NCBI RefSeq assembly: GCF_023159225.1
Contig: NC_063174.1
Span: forward strand, 32,633,983 to 32,697,982
From: Perognathus longimembris pacificus
Taxonomy: Eukaryota; Chordata; Mammalia; Rodentia; Heteromyidae
DNA: 64,000 nt
Direction: 5' to 3'
Positions 1 through 10,312 of this stretch are shown here, piece by piece (the stretch's first letter is position 1; every line of letters starts with the position of its first letter). Both the position numbers and the translations under genes were made by a program. The notes beneath the pieces were generated by a model. The model had not been told where the DNA came from. It saw only the letters and a program-made list of their open reading frames with translations, and made no database searches.

Positions 1-61
1 AAGTTCCAAGTAAGATCATGCTTAAAAACTACTTCTGTGTGGACCACCTTGTTGCTTCTAT

Positions 62-262
62 TTGATCTTAAATCTGCAGTTCAAAGCCAGCCAGGGCAGA
101 GAAAGGTCCCTGTGAGAGTCTTTGTCTCTAGTTGGCCAGCAGAGTGCTGGAAACAGAGTTGTGAGTTGTGTGGAGCTCAAAGTGGCAGAGTGCTAGGCTT
201 GAGCTGGAGAACTGAGGGACAGCACTCAGGCCGTGGGTTCAAGTCCAGCGATGGTAAAAGTG
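62..262 (+). mobile_element. B1L-Geo SINE, 5'-truncated
   Basis: The left part keeps the 7SL/B1-like end (gttcaaagccagcc) and the usual linker. The right part is the Geo monomer, ending in the ttcaagtcc B-box-like motif. Confidence 0.7.
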
Positions 263-1236
263 GAAAAGTCACTCCCGGGAAAGAGTGGTGGAGCATCCAG
301 AGTCAGTAAGCCACTGCTGGGATGGCAGAGATGGTGTCAGATCTTAGAGTCATATGTGTTTGGCCCTTCAAAAGTTAATTAGAGCTGGGAGGTCCTAGAA
401 GAATAGTTTGTAAGCATGCCTTTCTAATGCCTCTTCTGATGCCCATGTCTGTCTACTTTGTATCTGGGCAGAAACTTGCCAGTCATCTGTGATAGAGGGT
501 AGTAAAGCTGTTTGTCAAATGTGAGTATAGTTTTAAATCCCAACCCCCTGCATCTGCTCAAAGCCCTAAGGGAATTTTGAGCTGGCATATCTGTTCAGGA
601 AAGGAAGCTTATGGACCTGAGATCATGTCTTTATTGAGATCTGTCTAAAGCCTGCAATGGTAATTTATGCATGGTTAGGTCATCGGAGATCAGTTTCCCC
701 AGCCAGTCAGGAAAATGCTTCTGTAAACCACTGTACTAAGACTATAAAAGACTACAATGTTGTAGCCCAAGAAGAGGTCTGTGTAGTTGTTAAAAGTTAA
801 ACTGTTGTATGTAATTTCCAGTCTGGAATAAAGCTCCTAATGGACACCTGATACAGGCAACTGCTTGGTAAAGTAGGCTAAGTAAGGTTATAGGTTCCTG
901 GGAAGGTAGGGTCAGCGTCCCTGAGTCAGCCTGAAGAAGTTACAGAAAATGGATGATGTTCGCCCATCAGCTCCCCTTTAAGATCAAGGTACCAGTCATT
1001 TTTGGGAAGATGAGGCAGGATAACACAGGCATGGAAAACAGTGGTAACAAATGTGTAAGAGTAGAGACTTGCACTTGTGAGAGATGGTTCTTTAACCAGT
1101 CTATACAGAAAGTTGCAGGCAACCTAGCAGAAGGTATGACATTCTATGGGAGCCACTGGGAGCTACTGCCCCTGCCCATTCCCTTTGGATTGAGATCCAG
1201 GACAGCCTGACAGTCATCTGGAAGAATCTACATCTT
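263..1236. other. Unassigned non-repeat sequence
   Basis: No SINE, LTR or coding pattern is recognised here. Short open frames lack any family signature. Confidence 0.4.
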
Positions 1237-1250
1237 AATTCTGAGCACCT

Positions 1251-1455
1251 AGCTGGGAATGTGGCCTAGTGGTAAAGTGCTCGCCTCGTATACATGAAGC
1301 CCTAGGTTCGATTCCTCAGCACCACATATATAGAAAAAAGCCGGAAGTGGCGCTGTGGCTCAAGAGGTAGAGTGCTAGCCTTGAGCAAAAAGAAGCCAGG
1401 GACAGTGCTCACACCCCGAGTCCACGTCCCAGAACTGGCAACAAAAACAAAACAA
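1251..1455 (+). mobile_element. IDL-Geo SINE with 14-bp target duplication
   Basis: Complete ID-like left monomer, Geo right monomer and an (A3-5C)n tail. It is flanked by the perfect direct repeat aattctgagcacct at 1237-1250 and 1456-1469, which fixes both ends. Confidence 0.93.
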
Positions 1456-1630
1456 AATTCTGAGCACCTCTACTGTGGTAAAAGCAGATGGGGCTCCATT
1501 ACATGCGGTTAATTCCTGCTGGAAGGCTGCTTTAGGTCAGCTGAAACTAAGATGGGGGGGGGGGGAAACGTTCTTTCTGTGGTAACCTTCCCACTTCCCT
1601 GAGTTGACTAGCTCTATTAAGAAAATTGGA

Positions 1631-1833
1631 GGGCTGGGGATATGGCCTAGTGGCAAGAGTGCTTGCCTCGTATACATGAAGGTTCGATCCCCCCAGTACC
1701 ACATATACAGAAAATGGCCAGTGGCACTGTGGCTCAAGTGGCAGACTGCTAGCCTTGAGCAAAGAGAAGCCAGGAAGCCAGGGACAATGCTCAGGCCCTG
1801 AGTCCAAGGCCCAGGACAGGCAAAAAAAAAAAA
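1631..1833 (+). mobile_element. IDL-Geo SINE
   Basis: Full-length dimer from gggctggggatatgg to an A12 tail. It belongs to the gagcaaa(g)agaagcc subfamily. Confidence 0.9.
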
Positions 1834-2211
1834 GGATAAAGCATGTCTGGCAGGCTAGAGAGTCACTCCCAGGGAATGCCTGGGGTGGAAGGTGTGTCCA
1901 AGTGTCTTAAGCTGTGTCCAGATGGATTAGAGTGTGACCTCAGAAGGGAGGGAGGTAACTGCCTCCAGGCGTGCCAGTTACCTAGGTAACTGAATGGAGA
2001 GCAACTGCATGGAGCCCTCCTAGGGGTGGACCTTAGGCACTTAGAGGCACAGGAAACTGGATTGGCCCAAGTGTTAATGCATTGCCATGTGTTAATGCAT
2101 TGTCATGTGTACAAAGAATTGGGGCCATAAAACTGATGGTCCTACCCATCCAGTACATATCCCTCAATGAAATAAGTCAAGGGTTTGACTAGGCTGAAAG
2201 AAAAGGAGAGA
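1834..2211. other. Unassigned sequence with an 18-bp tandem duplication
   Basis: No gene recognised. At 2072-2107 an 18-bp unit (tgttaatgcattgccatg) occurs twice in tandem with one mismatch. Confidence 0.4.
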
Positions 2212-2714
2212 TGTTGTAGGGAGTACATCTGATTCCATCTTGATTAGGGAAACATGGTAGGAAATGTTGGGGGCAGTAGGTTATGTCAACTGCTTGTATA
2301 AATGGCTTATTATTTGCCCCATCCCCCTGCGTCAACCTCCTATATCTGTGCCACACTTGCTTGTTAATGTTGCTTGCTCTAGCCCCTGCGTTACGCCCCT
2401 GCATCTGTGATACGCTTTTACCTTTGTAAACCCCAATTTGAGGGGCTGGGAATATGGCTTAGTGGAAGAATGCACCAGGACTGGCAAAAACAAAACAAAA
2501 CAAAATCAATTTGAGCACTGTTGGGGGCGCAGTGGCAGCTTTGCACTGTCCCTGGGAGCATAGTTTCAGCTCCCAAGTCTGCGCTACGTCCCAGGCCAGG
2601 CAGTTTGCTTTTTGTTTCCCCAATAAATCCAATAAATCCATCTTTTTGTTTGAGACTGTCTCTGAGTGGTGGACTCTTGGGGGGGACGTGGAACCTCTCC
2701 CCCCCACCATAACA
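2212..2714 (+). mobile_element. Solo endogenous retroviral LTR (family A, copy 1)
   Basis: Begins TGTTG and ends AACA. Near the 3' end there are two aataaa-like polyadenylation motifs (around 2622-2640), followed by a U5-like ctgtctctgagtggtggac segment typical of class I (gammaretrovirus-like) LTRs. A second copy of the family lies at 35129-35459. Flanks are gaga and aaga, an imperfect 4-bp duplication. The LTR is split by a 64-bp SINE derivative (2443-2506). No internal viral genes are attached. Confidence 0.75.
2443..2506 (+). mobile_element. Miniature IDL-Geo (internal deletion) in an LTR
   Basis: Keeps about 30 nt of the IDL head and then jumps to the last nucleotides of Geo (ccaggactggcaaaa) and an A-rich tail. 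The perfect 9-bp duplication caatttgag (2434-2442 and 2507-2515) shows that it inserted in this short form. Confidence 0.85.
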
Positions 2715-2715
2715 A

Positions 2716-3117
2716 AGATAAAACCGGCTGTATTCACTAACAGAAGCACTGTGTTGAAGATGAAACCACGCAAGATAATGAGCATGAAAGTTCTTTGAAT
2801 ATTGGAAAGCACTATGCAAAGACCAAATGGCATGCTCACAGAAACACCTCCAGAGCGGAGTTGCCTGGGATGTTACCTGGCACACTCGGTCTCCATGATG
2901 ATGGCAGTGGAGGTATCAGCACTTACACATCACTTCTCAGGTCTAGAGCACTATGGTTAATGTTTCCCCTATATTGACTTATTTAATCCATTTAACAACT
3001 TCTAAGGGTAAGGAATAGTCATTTCCCCTGTTTTCAGATAAAGAAATCAACGTCAAAGTCAGGATATGAGTACAGTGCATCTTGGTCAATGTTACCTCTG
3101 CTGGAATTGAAACCCCT
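2716..3117. other. Unassigned sequence
   Basis: Sequence between the LTR and the next SINE cluster. No repeat family or coding signature recognised. Confidence 0.4.
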
Positions 3118-3126
3118 TTGTACAAG

Positions 3127-3332
3127 TTTTTTTTTTTTTTAAATTTTTGCCAGTCCTGGGCCTTGGACTCGGCCTGAGCACTGTTTCTTTTTTGCTCAAG
3201 GCTAGCACTCTGCCACTTGAGCCACAGCACCACTTCTTACCATTTTCTGTATATGTGGTGCTGAGGAATCAAACCCAGGGCTTCATGAATAGGAGGCAAG
3301 CACTCTTGCCACTAGGCCATATCCCCAGCCCC
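3127..3332 (-). mobile_element. IDL-Geo SINE
   Basis: Reads as T-rich tail, Geo, then IDL on the plus strand. The target copy tgtacaa precedes it near 3120 and recurs after it. Confidence 0.88.
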
Positions 3333-3346
3333 TGTACAACTATTTT

Positions 3347-3557
3347 ATTTTATTTTTTATTTTTTTGGCCAGTCCTGGGCTTGGACTCAGGGCCTGAGCA
3401 CTGTCCCTGGCTTCTTTTGCTCAAGGCTAGCACTCTGCCACTTGAGCCACAGAGCCACTTCTGGCCGTTTTCTCTATATGTGTTGCTGGGGAATCGAACC
3501 CAGGGCTTCAGGTATACGAGGCAAGCACTGTTGCCACTAGGCCATATTCCCAGCCCC
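3347..3557 (-). mobile_element. IDL-Geo SINE stacked on the previous one
   Basis: Full-length element. The flanking repeat tgtacaactatttta lies at 3333-3347 and again from 3558. The first of these is itself the target copy made by the SINE at 3127-3332. Confidence 0.9.
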
Positions 3558-3587
3558 TGTACAACTATTTTAAACAATAAAAATAAG

Positions 3588-3765
3588 GCTAGGAATGTGG
3601 CTTAGTGGTAGAGTGCATGAAGCCCTGGGCTCAATTCCTCATTACCAGATAAACAGAAAAGACTGGAAGTGGTGCTGTGGCTCAAGTAGTAGAACAAAAG
3701 AAGCTCAGGGACAGTGACCAGGCCCCAATTCAAGCTCCAGGACTGGAAAAATGAACAAATAAATA
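3588..3765 (+). mobile_element. IDL-Geo SINE (older subfamily)
   Basis: The left monomer has a short internal deletion. It carries the gaagctcaggg form of Geo, which marks older copies. Confidence 0.8.
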
Positions 3766-3773
3766 AAAATAAA

Positions 3774-4018
3774 GAGCCTGACACAGGTGGCTCATACCTG
3801 TAATCCTAGTCACTCAGGAGGCTGAAATCTGAGGTTTAGGGTTCAATGCTAGCCCTAGCAGTAAAGTCTGTGAGATTGTTATCTCCATTTTAACCACCAA
3901 GAGAAGCCAGAAATTGAGCTGTGGATCAAGAGGTAGAGTGCTAACTTTGAGCAAAAAATTCAGGGACAGTGCCCAGGTCCTGAGATCAAGCCCCAGAACT
4001 GGCATTGAAAAGAAAAGT
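3774..4018 (+). mobile_element. B1L-Geo SINE
   Basis: 7SL-like head (ggctcatacctgtaatcc), middle linker (ttatctcc...accacc) and Geo right monomer, diverged. Confidence 0.8.
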
Positions 4019-4229
4019 CAGTGTCTAGACATGGTATGTAACATATCCCTAAGTCACAAAAGCATTAATAGGATTTACATTTAGGCAAGTACTCTACCAC
4101 TTGAGCTATGCATCCAGTCCTACAGCAAGGATTTAAAAACAGAAAATTTGGCATCCAGATACCTTCCTGACTTCTTCCTCCTCTTCCTTTTCCTCTTCTC
4201 TTCCTTTCCCCCACTCCTCCTCTTGGCTC

Positions 4230-4420
4230 CCCCCTCCTCCTTTTTTATTCTGGTGCCAGAGTTTGAACTCAAAGCATCACATTCTCGCTCAGCCTTTTCA
4301 CTACTGGCTGGTGCTCTATCACTTGAGCCACATCTCATCTTTTTTGTCTGATACTGGAGGTCTATTCCAAGTCTTCCACCGGTTTGGCAAGTTCTCCACC
4401 ACTGAACCTCATTCATGATC
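4230..4420 (-). mobile_element. Degenerate Geo-like tRNA-type SINE fragment
   Basis: Reverse-strand Geo signature: gtttgaactcaaagc, then a ggctggtgctctatcacttgagccac-like run. A distinct variant with a cactcatggctgg centre also occurs at 11662, 22545 and 30946. Confidence 0.45.
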
Positions 4421-4438
4421 TTAAAGTCTGTACTCGGT

Positions 4439-4636
4439 TTTTTTTTTTTGATCGGTCATGGGGCTTAAACTCAGGGCCTGGGTGCTATTCCTGAGCTCAT
4501 TTTGCACAAGGCTAGTGCTGTACCATATGAACCACAGTGCTACTTCTGGGCTTTAGGTGGTTTATTGGAGATAAGAGTCTCATGAACTTTCCTACCTGGG
4601 CTGGCTTTGAACCACAGTCCTCATTTCAGCCAAGTC
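4439..4636 (-). mobile_element. B1L-Geo SINE
   Basis: T-run, Geo, the attggagataagagtctcatg linker and the 7SL-like ctggctttgaaccac part are all in the order expected on the minus strand. Confidence 0.78.
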
Positions 4637-4938
4637 ACATTACTGTCTCGTCTCCTATAGATGCATCTTCCTTTCTTTGAATATTTATGACAAAAAATCT
4701 CACTTATGATGAAAAATGAAAAGCCAGTGAGAGGGAGAATCTCATAGGAGACAGGCATGTACATAACTATAATACAATGGTCACTGGAGGTATAGACAAG
4801 GGTAGTGGCCGATAGGAGTTCAGGAGGGAAGTCAGAGTGGCTTTTCAGCAGAGACACAGTGTGAAATGTTGCCAAATGAATGAAGAGAGAATGGCTAGTC
4901 AAGCAGAGGAGGGGGGAGTACAAGCCTGCACTCTTTTA

Positions 4939-5111
4939 TTTTTTTTGCCAGTCCTGGGGCTTGGACTCAGGGCCTGAGCACTGTTGGCTTCACTTGAGCC
5001 ACAGCGCCACTTCCAGCTTTTTCTATTTTTATGTGGTGCTTAGGAATTGAACCCAGGGCTTCATGTATACGAGGAAAGCACTTTACCACAAGGCCATATT
5101 CCCAGCCCCAA
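4939..5111 (-). mobile_element. IDL-Geo SINE, stack member 1 of 3
   Basis: Geo has an internal deletion after gagcactgt. Target copies: aagcctgcactctttta at 4922-4938 and aagcctgcactttta at 5112-5126. Confidence 0.9.
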
Positions 5112-5126
5112 AAGCCTGCACTTTTA

Positions 5127-5333
5127 TTTATTTATTTATTTAGCCATTCCTGGGCCTTGGACTCAGGGTCTGAGCACTGTCCCTGGCTTCTCTTTGCTCA
5201 AGGCTAGCACTCTGCCACTTGAGCCACAGCACCTCTTCTGGCCATTTTCTATATATGTGGTGCTGGGGAATCGAACCCAGGGCTACATGTATACGAGTCA
5301 AGCACTCTTGCCACTAGGCTATATTCCCAGCCC
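5127..5333 (-). mobile_element. IDL-Geo SINE, stack member 2 of 3
   Basis: Full-length with a TTTA-repeat tail. Flanked by aagcctgcacttt copies at 5112 and 5334. Confidence 0.93.
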
Positions 5334-5347
5334 AAGCCTGCACTTTT

Positions 5348-5552
5348 TTTTTTTTTTGGCCAGTCCTGGGCCTTGGACTCAGGGCCTGAGCACTGTCCCT
5401 GGCTTCTTCCCGCTCAAGGCTAGCACTCTGCCACTTGAGCCACAGCGCCGCTTCTGGCCGTTTTCTGTATATGTGGTGCTGGGGAATCGAACCTAGGGCC
5501 TCGTGTATCCGAGGCAAGCACTCTTGCCACTAGGCCATATCCCCAGCCCCCC
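5348..5552 (-). mobile_element. IDL-Geo SINE, stack member 3 of 3 (young subfamily)
   Basis: Full-length. On the minus strand it has the gagcgggaagaagcc marker of a young subfamily. Target copies of aagcctgcactttt lie at 5334-5347 and 5553. Confidence 0.94.
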
Positions 5553-5693
5553 AAGCCTGCACTTTTAAACACATCACATTATTGCCTCCTAGAGTTGATT
5601 CTGAGGATGAACCTGACCGTAACAAGGGGCCAACTTCCCATCCCTACATTGCTTCTAGTTTGAGTTTGGAAGTCAGGAGCAACTTTACTTCTG

Positions 5694-5892
5694 TTTTGTT
5701 TGCCAGTTCTGGGGCTTGAACTCAGGGCCTGAGCACTGTCCATAGCTTCTTTTTTGCTCAAGGCAAGCACTCTGCCACTTGAGCCACAGTGCCACTTCTG
5801 GACTTTTCTATATATGTGGTACTGAGGAATCGAACCCAGGGCTTCGTGTATATGAGTCAAGCACTCTTGCCACCAGGCCATATTCCCAGCCC
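5694..5892 (-). mobile_element. IDL-Geo SINE
   Basis: Full-length. The near-perfect duplication actttacttctgt before the T tail matches gctttacttctgt after the element. Confidence 0.88.
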
Positions 5893-6729
5893 TGAAGCTT
5901 TACTTCTGTAAGTCCCTATTTCCTCATACAAACTGGGGATGTTGATGTTCACTGCACAGTGATGGTGTGCAGGACTAATCTGACCTACCTCTCAAGTCAC
6001 AACGCTGCCATGGGGTCCACCGGAAAGGCCCAGAGGCAGCAACTGATTGTTTCCACCAAGATATAGCTGTACAAAGCAAGGGGACCACAGCTTCAGAGAA
6101 CCATTAGTCCTTATGTAGGAGGGGCTACACATCTAATGAGTACATGTCTATGCTCAGATGAGTAGCATTCTAACTGAAAACTCACCAATCATGGCCAAGT
6201 AAACTGGCTTCTGTGAAGAAAATAAGCATTCACAAGACAAGGCTCACACTTCTTAATTCATTAGCCAGTGCTAATGATAGCAATGCTTGATGGCTACCTA
6301 TACCAGATGGAAGTCAGAAATGAGCATACAAACCTTCATCACGACAGATGCCTAACAGCAGAGGTATGGGCAAAGAACAATGCAAGTAGACAGAAAGCTG
6401 GAGCAGATGCTTGCAGAATGGCTCTTGGATCTGAAACAGTCTTTAAGGCTTGTAAGAAAAACAAATTCACTTCCCTTTTAAAATAAGTTGCCAGGCAGTA
6501 TTGCAGCTCTCTCCAGCCAAGCCAACAGGGAAAGCAAGCCAGGCTGGAGGCTTTGTGGGAATCATAGCCACTGGGAATTTCTGGAAGAAGTGTGTTTGTT
6601 TAAGCCTAACAGTCCATCAATTCTTGAGCCAAGCTACATTATTTGTAAAACTCCTATGGAAACATGGAATCTTTAGTCCTATAGAAATAAAGGTGTTGAT
6701 GTCAACTTTAATCAATAGAGACCCTAAGA
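5893..6729. other. Unassigned non-repeat sequence
   Basis: About 840 bp without a recognised repeat. The short frame at 6268-6486 has no family resemblance I can name, so I do not call it a gene. Confidence 0.4.
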
Positions 6730-6870
6730 CCCACTTCCGGTTTTCTGATGCTTAATTGGAAATAAGAGTCTCATAGACCTTCCTGCCTGGACTGTCTTTG
6801 AACTAAGAGCCTCAGATCTCAGCCTCCTGAGTAGCTAGGATTACAGGCGTGAGCCACTGGCACTGGGCTC
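6730..6870 (-). mobile_element. B1L monomer of a B1L-Geo SINE, truncated
   Basis: Only the linker and the 7SL-like half remain (ctgagtagctaggattacag on the plus strand). Confidence 0.75.
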
Positions 6871-6959
6871 AAGTTACCTTTATGCAGCATTGCAGGAAGG
6901 CAAGGGACTGAAGTCAGAAGGCAGAAAACTGAAGGATCTGTTGTTAAGTAGAAACTGCC

Positions 6960-7146
6960 AGGACTGGGAATGTGGCTTAGTGATAGAGTGTTTGCCTAGA
7001 ATGCATGAAGCCTTGGATTCGATTCTTCATTACCACACAAAACAGAAAAAGCCAGAAGTGGCACTGTGGTTCAAGTGGTAGAGTGCTAGCCTTAACAAAA
7101 GAAGCTGAGGGGCAGTGCCTAGGCTGTGAGTTCAAGCCCCAGGACT

Positions 7147-7149
<3 letters not shown>
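6960..7149 (+). mobile_element. IDL-Geo SINE with tail converted to (GA)n
   Basis: Older gaagctgaggggcag subfamily. Its end ccaggactggca runs directly into a 70-bp GA repeat where the A-rich tail should be. Confidence 0.88.

Positions 7150-7219
<70 letters not shown>
7150..7219. repeat. (GA)n microsatellite, 70 bp
   Basis: Uninterrupted GA dinucleotide at the 3' end of a SINE. Confidence 0.98.
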
Positions 7220-7220
<1 letters not shown>

Positions 7221-7229
7221 ATCATAAAA

Positions 7230-7425
7230 ATAAGCTAGGCTGAATACTAGAGGGTCATACCATAATTCTAGCTATTCAAGAGGCTGAGACCTGGAGACCT
7301 GAGGTTCAAAGCCAACCTCAGCAGAAAAGTCTGTGAGACTCTACCCCCAATGAATCAGCAAAAAATGCAGGTATAGAAGTATGGCTCAAAAGACCCTAGT
7401 TCAAGTTCCAGTATCATCCCAGTAC
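7230..7425 (+). mobile_element. B1L-Geo SINE, degraded
   Basis: 7SL-like half (attctagctattcaagaggctgag) with a shortened Geo half. Confidence 0.6.
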
Positions 7426-7454
7426 CCCCCCACCCCCGACACAAGCAAAATGCC

Positions 7455-7524
7455 AGTCTGGAGGCATGGCTTAAGTAGTACAAGCACTAGGCTCAAAGCC
7501 CAGTACAAGCAAAAAAAAAAAAAA
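7455..7524 (+). mobile_element. Free tRNA-like SINE monomer
   Basis: tctggaggcatggcttaag head, caaagcccagtac end and A-rich tail. The same stand-alone type occurs at 49698. Confidence 0.5.
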
Positions 7525-8054
7525 TTTTTTTTAACAAGGCAACCTTTCAAATGCTCTGAAAATCAGATGAAAGAATGACATTTGGAAAGGACTTTGAACT
7601 GACACTAAGTTACATTTTTCCAGGAAGAGTATTAACAATTCAGCCATTTAGGGAAGAGGATCAGTGAAACACTGTCTTCAGAATTAAAACAGTGAAAAAT
7701 GACTTAAAAAATATGATGAGCCATCTGCAGAGGTAACTCACCCTAAGAAATGTTTTATGAATATGTTTGCAGAGAAACTTTGAAGATCTGAGTCTAATGC
7801 TTATGACTAAAATTAACCACATATTTTATGCCTTTGCGCCTTTGCACATGGTGTCCCTTCTGCTTTTCTTCCCTTCCATCAGTCAATTGGGCAAACTATT
7901 GTTCATTCAAAATCTAATCTCACCTAGCATAGTATAGGCTTTGAAGGTAGAGACTAAACTGATTTCTCCAGCATCACCTAACCACAATACCACAATGATC
8001 AACCTACTAGGCATTTGTCTTAGTCAGCTTTCTATTGCTATAACAAAGATGCCT
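7525..8054. other. Unassigned non-repeat sequence
   Basis: No recognised feature. Confidence 0.4.
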
Positions 8055-8068
8055 GAAGCTGAGTATTT

Positions 8069-8250
8069 TTTTTTGGCCAGTCCTGGGGCTTGGACTCAGG
8101 GCTTCTTTATGCTCAAGGATTGCACTCTGCCACTTGAGCCACAGCGCCACTTCTGGTCATTTCCTATATACATGTGGTACTGGGGAATTGAACCCAGGGC
8201 TTCATGTATACAAGGCAAGCATTCTTGCCACTAGGCCATATTCCCAGCCC
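8069..8250 (-). mobile_element. IDL-Geo SINE with internal Geo deletion
   Basis: Perfect 14-bp duplication aagctgagtatttt at 8055-8068 and 8251-8264. Geo lacks the gcctgagcactgtccctgg block. Confidence 0.93.
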
Positions 8251-8289
8251 AAGCTGAGTATTTTATAAAGACAAGACACAGCTTTGGAA

Positions 8290-8462
8290 ACTGAAATTCT
8301 AAGATTGGGGCAATACCAAGTTAGGCCCAGGCAGTCAGATACAAGAGACTTATCTCCAATTAGCCAGCAAAAAGATGGAAGTGGAGTTATGGCTCAAGTG
8401 AGAGAACACAGCTCATAAACAGCTGAATAAAATATTGAGATCAAAGTCCATGTTCCATAGTA
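8290..8462 (+). mobile_element. B1L-Geo SINE, strongly degraded
   Basis: Recognisable linker (ttatctccaattagcc) and tatggctcaagtg A-box-like motif. The rest is eroded. Confidence 0.5.
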
Positions 8463-8495
8463 GTTAAAAAAAAAAGAAAGAAACATAAAGGGGAG

Positions 8496-8702
8496 GGCTG
8501 GGAATATGGCCTAGTGGCAAGAGTGCTTGCCTTGTATACATGAAGCCCTGGGTTCGATTCCTCAGCACCACATATATAGAAAATGGCCAGAAGTGGCGCT
8601 GTGGCTCAAGTGGTAGAGTGCTAGCCTTGAGCAAAAAGAAGCCAGGGACAATGCTCAGGCCCTGAGTTCAAGCCCCGGGACTGGCCCCCCCCCAAAAAAA
8701 AA
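8496..8702 (+). mobile_element. IDL-Geo SINE
   Basis: Full-length, with a C9A10 tail junction. The short duplication ataaaggg flanks it. Confidence 0.9.
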
Positions 8703-8782
8703 GATAAAGGGGAAAGAAAATGCTTCATTGGAAGCTCACCTAGAAGGTGTACATATACATGCATGCACACACATGTGCACAT

Positions 8783-9206
8783 GCTGGTCCTGGGGCTTGA
8801 ACTCAGGACCTGGGTGCATTTTTTTTTTTGCCAGTCCTGGGGTTTTAACTCAGGGCCTGAGCACTGTCCCTGGCTTCTTTTTGCTCAAGGCTAGCACTCT
8901 GCCACTTGAACCACAGCACCACTTCCGGCTTCTTCTATATATGTGCTACTGAGGAATTGAACTCAGGGCTTCATGTATACGAGACGAGCACTTTACCGCT
9001 AGGCCATATTCCTAGCGTCGCCTGGGTGCATTTTTGCTCACAGCTCATGCTCTATCACTTGAGCCACAGCTCTACTTCCAGCCTTTTGGTGATTAATTGG
9101 AGATAAGAGTCTCACATACCTTCCTGGCCCAGGCTGGCTTTGAATCCTCTGATCTTAGCCCCCTGAGCAGCTAGGATTTCAGACATGAGCCACCAGCGCC
9201 CAGCTC
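8783..9206 (-). mobile_element. B1L-Geo SINE interrupted by an IDL-Geo
   Basis: Outer element: Geo start (ggtcctggggcttgaactc) at the low end and 7SL-like half ending near gcgcccagct. Split by the IDL-Geo at 8825-9020. Confidence 0.88.
8825..9020 (-). mobile_element. IDL-Geo SINE nested in a B1L-Geo
   Basis: The duplication cctgggtgcattttt, part of the host SINE, lies at 8809 and again at 9021-9035. Confidence 0.92.
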
Positions 9207-10180
9207 TAGAAGGTATTTTAAAGTTCATATGTATCTATTCATCTGCCTGCTCTTATACTACTGGCCTTCAAATCCATGAAAAAACACACTACAGACAAAC
9301 CCTGTGCATATACACATGGGAAAGCTGTTCCCAGACCCTTCGAAGGCATGAACAGCTGAGAAATCCTGTGAATGTAAGCATCGTGGGAAAGCCTTCACTT
9401 TGTTCCAGTGCAAGAACACACAGTGGAAAGAAACTCTATGAATGTAAGCAGCATGGAATATCATAAGGTGTCCTTCAAATCCATGAAGAACTCACACTGA
9501 AGAGAAAAGGTATGGATGTAAGTAATGTGGGAAACCATGCACTCATTCTGCTCAGCTGCAAAGGCATGAAATGTGAGAATGCCTTCCTTCACTTGTTCAC
9601 TGGCCCACCAATCCTTGAAAGAACTCAAAATGAAGAGAAACCATATGGATGTAAGCAATGTGGGAAAGCCTTTACACGTCCCTGTGCCTTTCAAAGACAC
9701 GATAGAGGCACTGAAGGCATGGCTCCAGTGGTAGAACACCAGACAAAGAGCAAAAGCAACAGATACCAAGTTTGACTTCTGGTTTCTCTCTCTCTCTCTC
9801 ACACACACACACAGAGATAGAACTCACCCTGGAGAGAAACCCCATGCATGTAAGCAATGTGAGAAAGCATTTACTCAATTCAGTGCCTTTTGAAGCCTTG
9901 AAAGAATTCACAATGGACAGGCTGGGAATATGGCTTAGTGGTAGAGTGCTTGCCTTACATGCATCAAGCCCTGGGTTCAATTCCTAAGCACCACATAAAA
10001 ATAGAAAAAGCTGGAAGTGGCGCTGTGGCTCAAGTGGTAGAGTGCTAGCCTTAAGCAAAAAGAAGCCAGGGACAGTGCTCAGGCTGAGTTCAAGCCAGGA
10101 CTGGCAGAAAAAAAAAATGTCTTCAAAAATAAAATAATTCACAGCGGAGGAGAGAAATCCAATGGATGGATATAAGCTCC
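9207..10180 (+). pseudogene. C2H2 zinc-finger gene pseudogene (Kruppel type)
   Basis: Several remnants of consecutive zinc fingers can be read in shifting frames: tgtgggaaagcctt (CGKAF), ggcatgaa (RHE), and linker remnants such as gagagaaacccc (GEKP). The best-preserved stretch is near 9625-9705, where GCKQCGKAF is followed by a QRHD end. Frames shift repeatedly and stops occur between fingers. A pyrimidine/CA microsatellite and a tRNA-like insertion interrupt it near 9720-9815, and an IDL-Geo splits it at 9919-10128. No introns are evident, so a processed copy is possible. Such arrays in KRAB-type zinc-finger proteins bind DNA, but no function is expected of this copy. The parent gene cannot be named from this sequence. 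Confidence 0.85.
9919..10128 (+). mobile_element. IDL-Geo SINE in the zinc-finger pseudogene
   Basis: Older subfamily copy. The flanking repeat aattcaca (9905-9912 and 10136-10143) is part of the pseudogene's finger linker. Confidence 0.85.
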
Positions 10181-10275
10181 ATGTTTCCTGACAGGGCTGG
10201 TGTTGAACCTCATTTTTCAAATCTCAGCCTCCTGAGTAGCTAAGATTACAGGTGTAAGCCACTAGTACTCAGCAA
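10181..10275 (-). mobile_element. B1L monomer fragment
   Basis: Only the 7SL-like half is present (aatctcagcctcctgagtag on the plus strand). Confidence 0.65.
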
Positions 10276-10312
10276 GAAAACATTTTAGTCTGAACATCAA
10301 AAACCAAACAAG

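Noticed and set aside
1251..1330. ID-like segments as tRNA-Ala or BC1 RNA genes
   Set aside because: Each is the left half of a retroposed SINE with a tail and flanking duplications. Cloverleaf stems are not preserved and no unique BC1-type 3' region follows.
4922..5567. Regularly spaced repeats resembling a CRISPR array
   Set aside because: The repeated words are SINE target duplications and the spacers are ~200-bp SINE copies; the genome is mammalian.
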